A stretch of DNA of 48,905 nucleotides from Streptomyces sp. NRRL WC-3618 (GCF_001280005.1 NZ_LGDW01000469.1:1-48905); one strand, 5' to 3'; shown: positions 1 to 8,470, numbered from the stretch's first letter. The notes: generated by a model not told the origin, from the sequence alone. A program made the numbers and translations.

Positions 1-1
1 G

Positions 2-205
2 TACCCCCTGGAGGAGACCGGGCAGGCCGCCTACGACGTCCACCGCAACCTCCACCAGGGCAAGGTCGGCGTCCTGTGCCTGGCCCCCGAGGAGGGCCTG
101 GGCGTCCGCGACGAGGAGATGCGCGCGCAACACATCCACGCCATCAACCGCTTCCGGGAGAGCACCAACGCCCCCCGCGTGGAAGAGGAGGCACCTCGGT
201 CATGA
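2..205 (+). CDS. ccrA: Crotonyl-CoA carboxylase/reductase, C-terminal fragment
   Basis: Only the last 67 codons are in the window. The reading frame (YPLEETGQAAYDVHRN, then HQGKVGVLCLAPEEGLG, ending AINRFRE plus a short tail) matches the C-terminus of the MDR-family enzymes that reductively carboxylate crotonyl-CoA to ethylmalonyl-CoA with NADPH and CO2. The TGA stop overlaps the next ATG (ATGA), so it is translationally coupled to the 3-hydroxyacyl-CoA dehydrogenase, whose product can feed crotonyl-CoA formation. Known role of the family: the ethylmalonyl-CoA pathway or supply of polyketide extender units. Which of these applies cannot be told from the fragment. Confidence 0.85.
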   Translation, partial: YPLEETGQAAYDVHRNLHQGKVGVLCLAPEEGLGVRDEEMRAQHIHAINRFRESTNAPRVEEEAPRS

Positions 206-1908
206 CACAGCACAGGCCCGTGGTCGGGATCGTCGGCTTGGGCACAGTCGGTGAGGCGCTGCTCGGCATGCTGCGGGAAACCGGCCACGAGGTGATCGGG
301 GTCGACTCCGACCCCGCCGTCCTGGCGCGGCTGAGGAAACGTCTGGAGGACACCGGCTCCGCCCTCGTTCACCTCACCGAGGACACCGCGGGTGTGTACC
401 GGGCCGACCTGGTCATCGAGGCCGTCCCCGAGGACGAGGTGGTCAAGACCGAAGTGCTGCGCCGGCTCCACACCGGCTGCGCCGACGGGACTGCCGTGGT
501 CACCACCACCTCGTCCCTCCCGCTGACCCGGCTCGCGATCGCCTCCGGCCGGCCGGGCGACACGATGGGGCTGCGCTTCCTGGCCCCGCCCCTGCCCGGC
601 GGACCGGTCGAGCCGGTGCCCACGGCGATGACCTCCCCGGCCACCGTGGCCGCCGTCGGTGACCTGGTCGCCCGGCTCGGCCTGACACCGGTGGCCGTGG
701 ACGCACGGCACGGGGCCGACGCCACCGCCCTGGTGTACGCCTACCTCAACCGCGCCATGACCCTGTACGAGCGGGGCGACGCGGACCGGGACAGTATCGA
801 CCTGGCCATGCGCCTGGGATGCGGCCTGCCGGCAGGACCACTCGAACTGCTCGACCGCATCGGACTCGACACGGCACTGTCCGCACTCGCCGGCCTGTGG
901 ACCCGCACCGGTGATGACTCCTTCGCACCCGCACCGGTGCTGACCCGGCTGGTGCGCCAAGGGAGCCTCGGCCAAAAGAGCGGGCACGGCTTCTACACCT
1001 ACGACGGTCTCGACGCACCGGCGGACGCACGACGTTCCGCTCCCCTCCCCGGTGAAGGGATCGGCGTCCACCGCATCGGCGTGGTGGGGTCAGGCACGAT
1101 GGCCCGCGGCATCGCCGAGATGACCTCGGTGGCGGGCTTCCCCACGGTGCTGGTCGCGCGCGACGCGGACAAGGCGTCCGGCGCCCTGGCACAGATCGGC
1201 GAGTCGCTGGAACGGGGAGTCCGCCGGGGCCGGGTCACTTCGCGGGCGAAGACCGGGGCGCTGGAGCTGCTTGTCGGCGCCGACGACATCGGCGCGGTCG
1301 GCGGCTGCGACCTGGTGATCGAGGCCGTGGTGGAGGATCTCGACGTCAAGCGGGCGCTGTTCGCCCGGCTCGGCGCGGCCTGCAAGCCCGGCGCGCTGCT
1401 GGCGACCACGACGTCCAGCCTCTCGGTCACCGCGTGCGCCGAGGCCTCCGGACGACCCTCCCGGGTGGTCGGCATGCACTTCTTCAACCCCGCGCCCGTG
1501 ATGAGGCTCGTCGAGCTCGTCCGCACCGAGGCCACGAGCGAGGAGAGCGCCGACACCGCGCGGGCCCTCTGCGAGCGGCTGGGCAGGACGACGGTGAACT
1601 GCTCGGACCGGGCCGGCTTCATCGTCAACTATCTACTGTTCTCCTACCTCGGCCGCGCCGTGAACCTGCTGGACCGGCACGACGCGGACATCGCGGGAAT
1701 CGACGCGGCGATCGAGCAGGGCTTCGGCCACCCCATGGGCCCGTTCGCTCTCCTGGACACCATCGGTCTGGACGTTTCCCTGGCCGTGCAGCGCGAGCTG
1801 TACAAGGCGTTCCGGGAGCCGGACTTCGCGCCGTCGCCCGTGCTCGAACAACTCGTGGCGGCCGGCTGGTTGGGACGCAAGAACCGGAAGGGACTGAGGT
1901 CGCGGTGA
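202..1908 (+). CDS. Tandem 3-hydroxyacyl-CoA dehydrogenase (two HAD modules)
   Basis: 568 residues made of two consecutive 3-hydroxybutyryl-CoA dehydrogenase modules, each with a Rossmann NAD domain (GLGTVG near residue 10; GSGTMA near residue 298) and a C-terminal helical domain. Single-module enzymes are about 285 residues. The second module keeps the family's catalytic residues: His426 in GMHFFNP, Glu438 and Asn476 in GFIVN. In the first module the equivalents of His and Asn are Arg125 (GLRFLAP) and Thr175, with only Glu137 kept, so it is probably catalytically dead. The ATG overlaps the ccrA stop; the stop overlaps the next GTG. Likely role: acetoacetyl-CoA/3-hydroxybutyryl-CoA interconversion feeding CCR. 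Confidence 0.9.
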   Translation: MTQHRPVVGIVGLGTVGEALLGMLRETGHEVIGVDSDPAVLARLRKRLEDTGSALVHLTEDTAGVYRADLVIEAVPEDEVVKTEVLRRLHTGCADGTAVVTTTSSLPLTRLAIASGRPGDTMGLRFLAPPLPGGPVEPVPTAMTSPATVAAVGDLVARLGLTPVAVDARHGADATALVYAYLNRAMTLYERGDADRDSIDLAMRLGCGLPAGPLELLDRIGLDTALSALAGLWTRTGDDSFAPAPVLTRLVRQGSLGQKSGHGFYTYDGLDAPADARRSAPLPGEGIGVHRIGVVGSGTMARGIAEMTSVAGFPTVLVARDADKASGALAQIGESLERGVRRGRVTSRAKTGALELLVGADDIGAVGGCDLVIEAVVEDLDVKRALFARLGAACKPGALLATTTSSLSVTACAEASGRPSRVVGMHFFNPAPVMRLVELVRTEATSEESADTARALCERLGRTTVNCSDRAGFIVNYLLFSYLGRAVNLLDRHDADIAGIDAAIEQGFGHPMGPFALLDTIGLDVSLAVQRELYKAFREPDFAPSPVLEQLVAAGWLGRKNRKGLRSR

Positions 1909-2030
1909 AAGCCGTTCAGGACGTGCCCGACTTCCCCCCACTGACGCTCACGGTCGACCCCGAGGAACTGAACTGGCGCCCCAGCGCGCTCCACCACGGG
2001 CTGCGGTCCCTGCCCGTCCGGACGGCGTGA
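1905..2030 (+). CDS. 41-residue micro-ORF of unknown function, coupled on both sides
   Basis: GTG at 1905 overlaps the TGA of the dehydrogenase (GTGA). Its own TGA at 2028-2030 overlaps a GTG of the following SDR frame in the same way. The peptide (begins MKAVQDVPDFPPLTLTVDPE, ends GLRSLPVRTA) has no signal peptide, membrane segment or motif I recognise. The intact frame and double coupling argue that it is translated. It might be a small subunit, or only a translational bridge to the SDR. No function is assigned. Confidence 0.5.
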   Translation: MKAVQDVPDFPPLTLTVDPEELNWRPSALHHGLRSLPVRTA

Positions 2031-2041
2031 GGGAGAGCGGC

Positions 2042-2824
2042 GTGCAGCACAGGTTCACCGACAAGGTCGCCCTGATCACCGGCGGCGGCTCCGGACTCGG
2101 CCGCGCCACCGCGGTCCGGCTCGCGACCGAGGGCGCCCGGCTGGTCCTGGTCGACATCAACGAGCCGGGGCTGGCCGACTCCGTGGTGGAGCTGGGGAAG
2201 GCCGCGCCCGGCACGGAAGTACGGACGGTCGTGGCGGACGTCAGCCAGGAGGCGGACGTGGCACGGTACGTGGCCCGGACCGTCGAGCATCACGGCTGGA
2301 TCGACTGCTTCTTCAACAACGCGGGAGTCGAGCCGACGCAACGGCGCACCGAGGACATCGGCCACGAGGACTTCGCCCGGACCGTCGCGATCAACCTCGC
2401 CGGCGTGTTCCTCGGCCTGAAGCACGTGCTGAAAGTCATGCGCGAACAGGGTCACGGACGGGTGCTCAACACCGCGTCGATCTTCGGGATCCGAGGCAAC
2501 GGACTGGGATCCGACTACCACGCCTCCAAACACGGCGTGGTCGGCCTGACGCGTAACGCCGGCGTGGAGTACGGCCGGTACGGCGTCACCGTCAACGCCA
2601 TGGCCCCCGGCACCATCCTGACCCCGCTGCTGGAGGACCACCTGAGCACGCTTCGCCGGCACGCCCCGGAAGAGATCGACAAGGCCCTCGACAGGATCCC
2701 GGCGCAACGGTTCGGCCGCCCCGACGAGGTCGCCGCCCTGGCCGCCTTCCTCCTCTCCGACGAGGCGTCGTACATCAACGCCACGGTGGTGACGATCGAC
2801 GGCGGCCGCACCGAGCGGGCATGA
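2042..2824 (+). CDS. Short-chain dehydrogenase/reductase (classical SDR)
   Basis: 260 residues from GTG 2042, which has a good ribosome site (AGGGAGAG) just upstream; an earlier GTG at 2027 would add five residues and overlaps the micro-ORF stop. Classical SDR features: TGGGSGLG cofactor loop, NNAGV, a Ser in NTASIFG and the YHASK catalytic Tyr-Lys pair, then PGTILTPL. An Asp after the second beta strand (LVLVDIN) suggests NAD(H) rather than NADP(H). It is last in the ccrA operon, so a 3-hydroxyacyl-CoA-type or other acyl substrate is plausible, but this is inference. Confidence 0.9.
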   Translation: MQHRFTDKVALITGGGSGLGRATAVRLATEGARLVLVDINEPGLADSVVELGKAAPGTEVRTVVADVSQEADVARYVARTVEHHGWIDCFFNNAGVEPTQRRTEDIGHEDFARTVAINLAGVFLGLKHVLKVMREQGHGRVLNTASIFGIRGNGLGSDYHASKHGVVGLTRNAGVEYGRYGVTVNAMAPGTILTPLLEDHLSTLRRHAPEEIDKALDRIPAQRFGRPDEVAALAAFLLSDEASYINATVVTIDGGRTERA

Positions 2825-2956
2825 GGGCGACGGAGCGGCCAACGCGGGCCGCGGCCCAGGGCCGAGGCCCGCTCGCGTCCTCCGCCGTCACCGACTCCGT
2901 GAAGGGTCTTCTCCTGGTTCGACCTGCCGCTGGGGGCCCACCACAAACCACTTGGG

Positions 2957-4093
2957 CTACTGAGTCGGGTCGCCCGGGATCCTGAGGCCGACCTCGTACC
3001 CGCCGTCCGGGGTGGGGCCGGACCGCAAGGTGCCGTGGAGGAGTTCGGCGCGTTCGCGGAGGCCGACGAGGCCCTGGCTGGAGCCGGGGAGCGGCAGGGA
3101 CGGGCGGGTCGGGGATGTGTTGGTGACGGTCACGCCGAATTCGGTGGCGTCGTCGGCGTGCCACAGGCGTACCGTCGCGCGGGCACCCGGGGCGTGTTTG
3201 CGGACGTTGGTGAGGGCTTCCTGCACGGTGCGGTACACCGTCCGCTGGGCGGGCGTGCCGATGTCCGGGGGGAGTTCGCCGGTCAGTTCGGTCTCGATGC
3301 CGCTGGTCGCGACGAGTTTGTGCAGGTCGGCGAGGGTCGGCTGGGGCGTGAGTTCGGTAGTGCTGCCGCCCGAGGCCCGCAACAGGGTGACCATGTGGCG
3401 CAGTTCGTCGAGGGTGTCGACGCTGAGCGTCCGGATGGTGCGGGCGCCCTCCCTGAACTCCGGTTCCCTCGCGGCGACTTGGAGAGCTCCTGCCTGTACG
3501 GCGATCAGGCTGACCTGGTGCGAGACGACGTCGTGCATCTCGCGGGCGAGCTGGGCGCGTTCGCGGGCCAGGACCGCCTGCGAGTGCAGCAGCCGTTCGT
3601 GTTCCCGCGCCTCCTCGATCTCGACGAGCTGACGGGACAGATCCCGGCGTGCTTGGAGCAGTTGGCCCAGGAGCACGGGGGCCGCGGCCGTGGCGAGCGT
3701 GTAGAAGAAGTAGACGAAGGTCCAGGCACGCTCGTGCGAGGAGAGACTGTCCAGCGGCCAGGGAACGGCCGACGACAGCGCGAACAGCAGGGCGCAGACC
3801 GCGAGCAGACGGCGGTCGCGGGAGCGTTCGGCGAGCGTGAACAGCGCGGCGAACGGGGCGAACACGAGGTCCAGCATCAGCGTGGCGGGAAGGGTGAGCA
3901 GGAAGACGGCGAGCGGGAAACGCCTACGGAACACCAGGGCTCCGCAGCCGAGCACGGCGGCCGCGCTCCAGGTGGCCGGTTGGCCGAACAAGCTGATCAA
4001 CGCGTCCACCGCCGCGACCACGACGACGACGCCGTCGACGGCCCGGTCCAGGACCCGCGCCCACCACGCCGGACGTGGGCCGGCCACGCTCAC
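2957..4093 (-). CDS. Sensor histidine kinase, HisKA_3 (NarL/DesK type)
   Basis: 378 residues. The N-terminal ~130 residues hold four to five hydrophobic segments (for example GVVVVVAAVDALISLF and LAVFLLTLPATLMLDLVF) with short loops, so the sensor is essentially the membrane part. A coiled region (ARRDLSRQLVEIEEARE) leads to the HisKA_3 box REMHDVVSHQ with the probable phosphoacceptor His187. The ATPase domain has the N-box EALTNVRKHAPG and a degenerate G-box SQGLVGLRER. The GTG start overlaps the regulator stop by four bases, so the pair is one cistronic unit with the regulator first. The stimulus is unknown. Confidence 0.92.
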   Translation of the reverse strand: MSVAGPRPAWWARVLDRAVDGVVVVVAAVDALISLFGQPATWSAAAVLGCGALVFRRRFPLAVFLLTLPATLMLDLVFAPFAALFTLAERSRDRRLLAVCALLFALSSAVPWPLDSLSSHERAWTFVYFFYTLATAAAPVLLGQLLQARRDLSRQLVEIEEAREHERLLHSQAVLARERAQLAREMHDVVSHQVSLIAVQAGALQVAAREPEFREGARTIRTLSVDTLDELRHMVTLLRASGGSTTELTPQPTLADLHKLVATSGIETELTGELPPDIGTPAQRTVYRTVQEALTNVRKHAPGARATVRLWHADDATEFGVTVTNTSPTRPSLPLPGSSQGLVGLRERAELLHGTLRSGPTPDGGYEVGLRIPGDPTQ

Positions 4094-4776
4094 AGCCCGG
4101 ACTCCGAGCGGCGCCGCTCGCCGACCGGCCCGTCCAGCAGTCCGGCCCGCTGGGCGAGCAGCGCCGCCTGGACCCGGCTGCTCACCCTCAACTTGGTGAG
4201 GATCGCGCTGACGTGGTCCTTCACCGTGCCCGCGCTGAGATGGATACGGGTACCGATGTCCGCGTTGGACAGCCCCTCCGCGATCAGTACGAGGACATCG
4301 CGCTCGCGTTCGCTGAGCCGGCCCACGCGGGCGGTGTCGGGATCCTCGGTGCGGGCGGCGGCACCCGGGTGGCTCTGCCACACGGCGCGGGAGGCCTTCG
4401 GTGACATGACGACCCCGCCCGCCATCAAGGTCCGTACCAGCTGGGCGAGTTGGTCGGGTTCGGTGTCCTTCAGCAGGAAGCCGGCGGCGCCGGAGCTGAG
4501 GGCGGTGAGGATGTACTCGTCGGCGTCGAACGTCGTCAGCATCGCCACCACCGGAGGCTCCGGGAGCGCCCGTACCTGGCGCAGCACCGTCAGTCCGTCG
4601 ACGTCCGGCATCCGTATGTCCAGCAGGACGACGTCGGGCCGCTCCCGTCGGATGGTTTCGACCGCCTCGGCGCCCGTGCTGGTCGCCACCACCTCGATGT
4701 CGTCGGACGCGCTCAGGATCAGCCTGAAGCCGGACCGCACCAGGGCCTCGTCGTCCACCACCACTACCCGGATCAC
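4090..4776 (-). CDS. LuxR/NarL-family response regulator
   Basis: 228 residues from GTG 4776, chosen because the receiver fold begins directly (IRVVVVDDEALVRSG); the longer frame adds an unlikely 33-residue tail. Receiver domain with the acidic DDE pocket and phospho-acceptor Asp53 in VVLLDIRMPD; C-terminal LuxR helix-turn-helix (LSERERDVLVLIAEGLSN then GTVKDHVSAIL). It partners the overlapping HisKA_3 kinase. It is divergent from the molybdenum hydroxylase genes across a 126-bp gap containing an inverted repeat, so those genes are candidate targets. Confidence 0.93.
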   Translation of the reverse strand: MIRVVVVDDEALVRSGFRLILSASDDIEVVATSTGAEAVETIRRERPDVVLLDIRMPDVDGLTVLRQVRALPEPPVVAMLTTFDADEYILTALSSGAAGFLLKDTEPDQLAQLVRTLMAGGVVMSPKASRAVWQSHPGAAARTEDPDTARVGRLSERERDVLVLIAEGLSNADIGTRIHLSAGTVKDHVSAILTKLRVSSRVQAALLAQRAGLLDGPVGERRRSESGL

Positions 4777-4790
4777 GTACGTTCCGCCTT

Positions 4791-4819
4791 GCTTTCGTAG
4801 CCGCCGCCGCGGCGAAAGC
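4791..4819. promoter_or_regulatory. Inverted repeat between response regulator and molybdenum hydroxylase
   Basis: GCTTTCG (4791-4797) and CGAAAGC (4813-4819) form perfect 7-bp arms around a 15-bp CG-rich centre, between the divergent regulator start (4776) and the oxidoreductase start (4903). It could be an operator for the neighbouring response regulator or a leader hairpin. Only the repeat itself is observed. Confidence 0.3.
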
Positions 4820-4902
4820 CACGGGAGAACATGCAACCACGAAGCCTCGTTGCCCCTCATACACAGCAGAGGCACAGACGGCGGGCGGCGACAGGGGTGG
4901 CG

Positions 4903-7047
4903 ATGGAGCGGCAGTGGTCGCGTCGAAGGTTCATGGTCTACTCACTGGCCGCGACCACTCTGACCGTGGCCGCGCCGATCGGCTGTGACACCTCCTCGGC
5001 GGAGGGCGCCGAGCCCCGTGCGGCGGACGCGAGCGCCCGGCCCGGCGTCGTGGTGATCGGCAACGACGAGGAGATGCTGGTCCTGGAGGTCACCGCGGCG
5101 AACCGGGTGGTCGTCCGGCTGCCGCGCGTCGAGGTGGGCCAGGGCGTCACCACCGCCGTCGCCATGATGATCGCCGAGGAACTGGACGCCCGGCTCGCCG
5201 ACGTCGACATCCCGCTCGCCGACGCCCGCACCAAGGGGAACCAGTACACCGGCGGTTCGAGCTCGGTCCGCTCGCTCTACGGACCGGCCCGGGCTCTGGC
5301 CGCCACCGCGCGCGCCCGGCTGGTGACGGCGGCCGCCCTGCGCTGGCGCCTGCCCGCACGCACGCTGCGGACCCACGACACGATGGTGATCGCACCGGAC
5401 GGCCGTACCGCCACCTTCGGATCACTGACCGGCCTCGCCGCGAGGATCACCCGGCCCAGGGTCTCCAGCAAGCCCAAACCCGCCTCCCGGCACCGGGTGA
5501 TCGGGAAGCCGACGACCCGGATCGACGCGCGGGACATCGTCACCGGCAAGGCGCAGTACGCCGGTGACCTGCGCGTATCCGGCGCGAAGCCGACCGTGGT
5601 GGCCCGGCCGCCGACGCTCGGCGGAAAGATCCGCGCGGTCGACGACCGCGCGGCCCGCGCCCTGCCGGGCGTCCGCGCGGTCGTCCGGATCGCGGGCGGG
5701 GTCGCCGTGGTCGCGGACACCTTCCACCACGCCTTCCAGGCCCGTGACGCCCTGCGGATCACCTGGGCGCCGGGCCCGCTGGCCGCGCTCTCCGACGCGG
5801 TCATCAGATCCCGGCTGCGCGCCGCCGTCCCGAGGCTGGGCGCCGCGCCGAGCGGATCGACGCAGGTGGCGGGCGAGTTCGAGTTCGCGTTCGTCGGCCA
5901 CGCCCCGATGGAAGTGCTGACCGTGGTGGCGGACGTCCGCGCGGACCGCGCCGAGCTCTGGTTCTCCACCCAGACGCCGATGGACGCGCGCGACGGCATA
6001 GCCTCGGCGGTCGGACTGCCGGCGTCGAAGGTCAAGGTCCATGTGATGCGCGGTGGCGGCTCGTTCGGACGGCGGCTGAACCACGAGTTCGCGATCGAGG
6101 CGGCGCTGGTCGCCAAGGCGGCTCGTATGCCGGTCAAGCTGATGTGGAGCCGCGGCGACGACCTGCGGCACGGCAGGATGCGCCCGGCCACTCACCACCG
6201 GATCAGAGCCAGCCACAAGGGCGGCCGGGTGGTCGCCTTCGCCCACGCGACGGCTTCGGTGAGCGAGGCGTGGGAGAGGGAGGGCACCGCCGCGCAGGGC
6301 GGCGTGACCTCCGTGGTCGCGCGGGCGAGGGGCGTACGGGACGCGGGCCCGCTGCCCAGTGACAGCGGTCTGTACAACTTCGGCCGACTGTCCGGGGATT
6401 GGGGCGGCGTGGAACTGGCGGCGATACCGCTCGGCGCCTGGCGCTCGGTGGACTCCGGCACGACCCGCACTGCCGAGGAGATCATGGTCGACGAGATCGC
6501 CCGCAGCCTCGGCAAGGACCCGGTCGCCTTCCGGCGCACCACACTCCGGAACAAGGCCGTGCGCGCCGTACTCGACAAGGCCGCGGCCGCGGGGAGTTGG
6601 GGGCGGCCCATGCCGGCCGGACACGGACAGGGCATGGCGGTCCACGAGGAGTACGGCTCCTGCGTGGCCTGCCTGATCGAGATCGACGCCACCGACCCGA
6701 AGAACCCACGGGTGACCAGCGCCGTGATGGCGGCCGACGTCGGAACCGCCGTGAATCCACGCGGACTCGAGGCCCAGCTCATGGGCACCACCATGGACGG
6801 CATCTCCACCATCCTGCGGGCCGGCCTCCACATCGACCGGGGCGCGGTGCGCGAGGGCAGCTTCGCCGACTTCCACTACGCCCGTCAGCGGCACGCCCCG
6901 CTGCGCTTCGAGGCGCACATCATGCCGTCCAAGGGGGAGCCCGGCGGGGCCGGGGAACTCGGGGTGCCGGCGGCGGCGGGCGCGGTCGCCAACGCGTACG
7001 CCCGCGCCACGGGAACCAAGCCCCGGCGCTTCCCGCTCAACTTCTGA
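4903..7047 (+). CDS. Molybdopterin-binding large subunit, isoquinoline 1-oxidoreductase/aldehyde dehydrogenase type
   Basis: 714 residues from ATG 4903 (upstream AGGGGTGG). The N-terminus has a twin-arginine motif (SRRRFM) followed by a hydrophobic stretch ending PIGC, so Tat export and possible lipid anchoring are predicted. The body is the molybdopterin-cytosine-dinucleotide domain of the xanthine oxidase superfamily: GGGSFGRRLNHEFAIEA, and near the C-terminus GEPGGAGELGVP with the expected catalytic Glu. This is the single-chain IorB-like arrangement lacking a FAD subunit. It pairs with the [2Fe-2S] protein 76 bp downstream. Substrate is likely an N-heterocycle or aldehyde; electrons would go to a membrane acceptor. 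Divergent from a two-component system. Confidence 0.88.
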   Translation: MERQWSRRRFMVYSLAATTLTVAAPIGCDTSSAEGAEPRAADASARPGVVVIGNDEEMLVLEVTAANRVVVRLPRVEVGQGVTTAVAMMIAEELDARLADVDIPLADARTKGNQYTGGSSSVRSLYGPARALAATARARLVTAAALRWRLPARTLRTHDTMVIAPDGRTATFGSLTGLAARITRPRVSSKPKPASRHRVIGKPTTRIDARDIVTGKAQYAGDLRVSGAKPTVVARPPTLGGKIRAVDDRAARALPGVRAVVRIAGGVAVVADTFHHAFQARDALRITWAPGPLAALSDAVIRSRLRAAVPRLGAAPSGSTQVAGEFEFAFVGHAPMEVLTVVADVRADRAELWFSTQTPMDARDGIASAVGLPASKVKVHVMRGGGSFGRRLNHEFAIEAALVAKAARMPVKLMWSRGDDLRHGRMRPATHHRIRASHKGGRVVAFAHATASVSEAWEREGTAAQGGVTSVVARARGVRDAGPLPSDSGLYNFGRLSGDWGGVELAAIPLGAWRSVDSGTTRTAEEIMVDEIARSLGKDPVAFRRTTLRNKAVRAVLDKAAAAGSWGRPMPAGHGQGMAVHEEYGSCVACLIEIDATDPKNPRVTSAVMAADVGTAVNPRGLEAQLMGTTMDGISTILRAGLHIDRGAVREGSFADFHYARQRHAPLRFEAHIMPSKGEPGGAGELGVPAAAGAVANAYARATGTKPRRFPLNF

Positions 7048-7123
7048 CCCCGCAACTGTCCTGTTGCCCCGGCCACTGCCCCCTGTCCCCACCCCACCCG
7101 ACCTCGCCTCCGAGAGGGTTCCG

Positions 7124-7585
7124 ATGCCCCGCTACACCTTCGACCTCAACGGCAAACCGGTCACCGTCGAGGCCCCGGCCGACATGCCGCTGCTGTGGGT
7201 GCTGCGCGACCTGCTGCATGTGACCGGCCCCAAGTACGGCTGCGGGGTCGGGGTCTGTCGCGCCTGCACCAGTCATCTCGACGGCGCGGAGATCCAGCCC
7301 TGTGTCGTGCCCGTCGCCGACTGCGCGGACCGCAGGGTCACCACCATCGAGGGGCTGGCCGACGGTGACACCCTGCACCCCGTGCAACAGGCGTGGCTCG
7401 ACCGCGATGTCGCCCAGTGCGGCTTCTGCCAGCCGGGCCAGATCATGGCCGCGGCGGCGCTGCTGCGGCGGACGTCCGAGCCGACCGACGCCGACATCGA
7501 CGCCATCGAGAACGTCTGCCGCTGTGGCACGTACTGTCGGATCCGCGAAGCCATCAAACAGGCCGCGGCGATGACCGAGGGCTGA
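7124..7585 (+). CDS. [2Fe-2S] subunit of molybdenum hydroxylase (IorA/CoxS type)
   Basis: 153 residues from ATG 7124 behind GAGAGGGTT. Two iron-sulfur domains: a plant-ferredoxin-like N-terminal domain with the cysteine cluster CGVGVCRAC, and a helical domain with QCGFCQPGQ and VCRCGTYCRIREAI that holds the second cluster near the molybdenum site. It has no signal peptide, as expected if it is exported as a passenger with the Tat-tagged large subunit. It would pass electrons from the molybdenum centre. It forms a two-gene operon with the large subunit; no FAD subunit is present. Confidence 0.92.
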   Translation: MPRYTFDLNGKPVTVEAPADMPLLWVLRDLLHVTGPKYGCGVGVCRACTSHLDGAEIQPCVVPVADCADRRVTTIEGLADGDTLHPVQQAWLDRDVAQCGFCQPGQIMAAAALLRRTSEPTDADIDAIENVCRCGTYCRIREAIKQAAAMTEG

Positions 7586-7903
7586 CCTTCGAGACAAAAG
7601 CAGGTCGGCCGGTATTGGCGAGTTCAATTCCTCGATGGCTGATATGGGTATGCTGTCGGGGAATTATTGCCCCCGCCTGTTCCTGATGTGACGTTTCTGC
7701 ACAAATGCACCGCCCCGATCGCCGTACGGGTTTTATAGCACGATGTGTTGTGCGGCGGATATGGTTCCCCGTTTTTCCATTCGGACGAGTGGTAGGCAAT
7801 CGGCTCGGTTTGTCCGTGAGTTGACCCGGACAGTCCTTTCTCGTCGGATGGGGATAGGCCGTGCGGATATTCTGGATCCGCACCAGGGGATCATTTCGGG
7901 GCC
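7586..7903. other. AT-richer non-coding stretch upstream of the sigma factor
   Basis: About 318 bp with no convincing ORF and visibly lower GC than its surroundings (for example GGTATTGGCGAGTTCAATTC near 7610 and GTACGGGTTTTATAGCAC near 7725). It must hold the sigma gene promoter: TTGACC at 7821-7826 with TCGGAT 17 bp downstream is one weak candidate. An 8-bp perfect inverted repeat lies close to the gene start and is listed separately. The composition shift may mark an acquisition boundary or simply a long regulated leader. Confidence 0.4.
7861..7883. promoter_or_regulatory. Perfect 8-bp inverted repeat before the sigma gene
   Basis: GTGCGGAT (7861-7868) and ATCCGCAC (7876-7883) are exact complements around a 7-nt centre, ending 20 bp before the GTG start of the sigma factor. 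It could be an operator or a leader hairpin controlling translation of the sigma factor. Confidence 0.4.
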
Positions 7904-8470
7904 GTGTACTGCATGAATTCGGAAACCTGCTCAAACGAAATCGTCATCGGCGATGGGAAACTTCTCCGGGAGGTGTCCTGGGGAGAGATCGCCGGCCACC
8001 GGGAACGACTGATGCGGCTGGTCCGCCGACGGCTGCCGACCGCGCAGGACGCGGAGGACTGTGTCCAGGAAACGATGTTGCGGGCGGCGGCCCACGACAA
8101 CCTCGACCGGGAGCGGATCGGGCCCTTTCTGACCTCGGTCGCGCTGCGACTGTGCGTCGACCACTATCGCGAACTCGAGCGCAGACGACGGCTGGTGGGT
8201 CGTACCGCGCACGTCAGCAGGCCCGAGCTGCCGGACGAGGACGTCTGCGACGAGGACTTCGGACGCTGGCTGCTGCACCAGGTCCAGCAACTGCGCGGCC
8301 GTGAGCGCCAAGTCATGCTGGCCCGCGCCGACGGCATCTCCACGATGGAGTTCGCCCGCATGCACCAGATCTCCCTGAAGGCGGCCGAAGGCGCGTTCAC
8401 CCGCGGGCGGGCACGGCTGCGGCTGGTGTGCGCCCAGACGCTGGACGGGGTCACGGCACACCACAGGTAA
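7904..8470 (+). CDS. ECF-like RNA polymerase sigma factor
   Basis: 188 residues (start GTG 7904; ATG 7913 is an alternative, neither with a strong ribosome site). Sigma region 2 is visible as GHRERLMRLVRRRLP, DAEDCVQETMLRAA and RIGPFLTSVALRLCVDHYRE; region 4 as LRGRERQVMLARADGIS followed by a helix-turn-helix (MHQISLKAAEGAFTRGRAR). It fits an ECF-type factor lacking regions 1 and 3. No anti-sigma factor is adjacent. The next gene encodes a repeat protein and the one after an ABC1 kinase on the same strand, so it may control these or the divergent-facing operon at 10.9-14.5 kb. Confidence 0.85.
   Translation: MYCMNSETCSNEIVIGDGKLLREVSWGEIAGHRERLMRLVRRRLPTAQDAEDCVQETMLRAAAHDNLDRERIGPFLTSVALRLCVDHYRELERRRRLVGRTAHVSRPELPDEDVCDEDFGRWLLHQVQQLRGRERQVMLARADGISTMEFARMHQISLKAAEGAFTRGRARLRLVCAQTLDGVTAHHR

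Noticed and set aside
2..2824. Edge of a polyketide gene cluster, suggested by CCR and a 3-hydroxyacyl-CoA dehydrogenase.
   Set aside because: No PKS, ACP, acyltransferase or resistance gene is in the window, and the following genes are a two-component system and a molybdenum hydroxylase. The part to the left is not visible, so this is left open.
2957..4963. Long plus-strand open frame (about 640 codons) opposite the kinase and regulator genes.
   Set aside because: It is the GC-rich shadow of the minus-strand pair: it is rich in Arg, Gly and Ser, has no recognisable domain, and the opposite strand shows complete kinase and receiver motifs.
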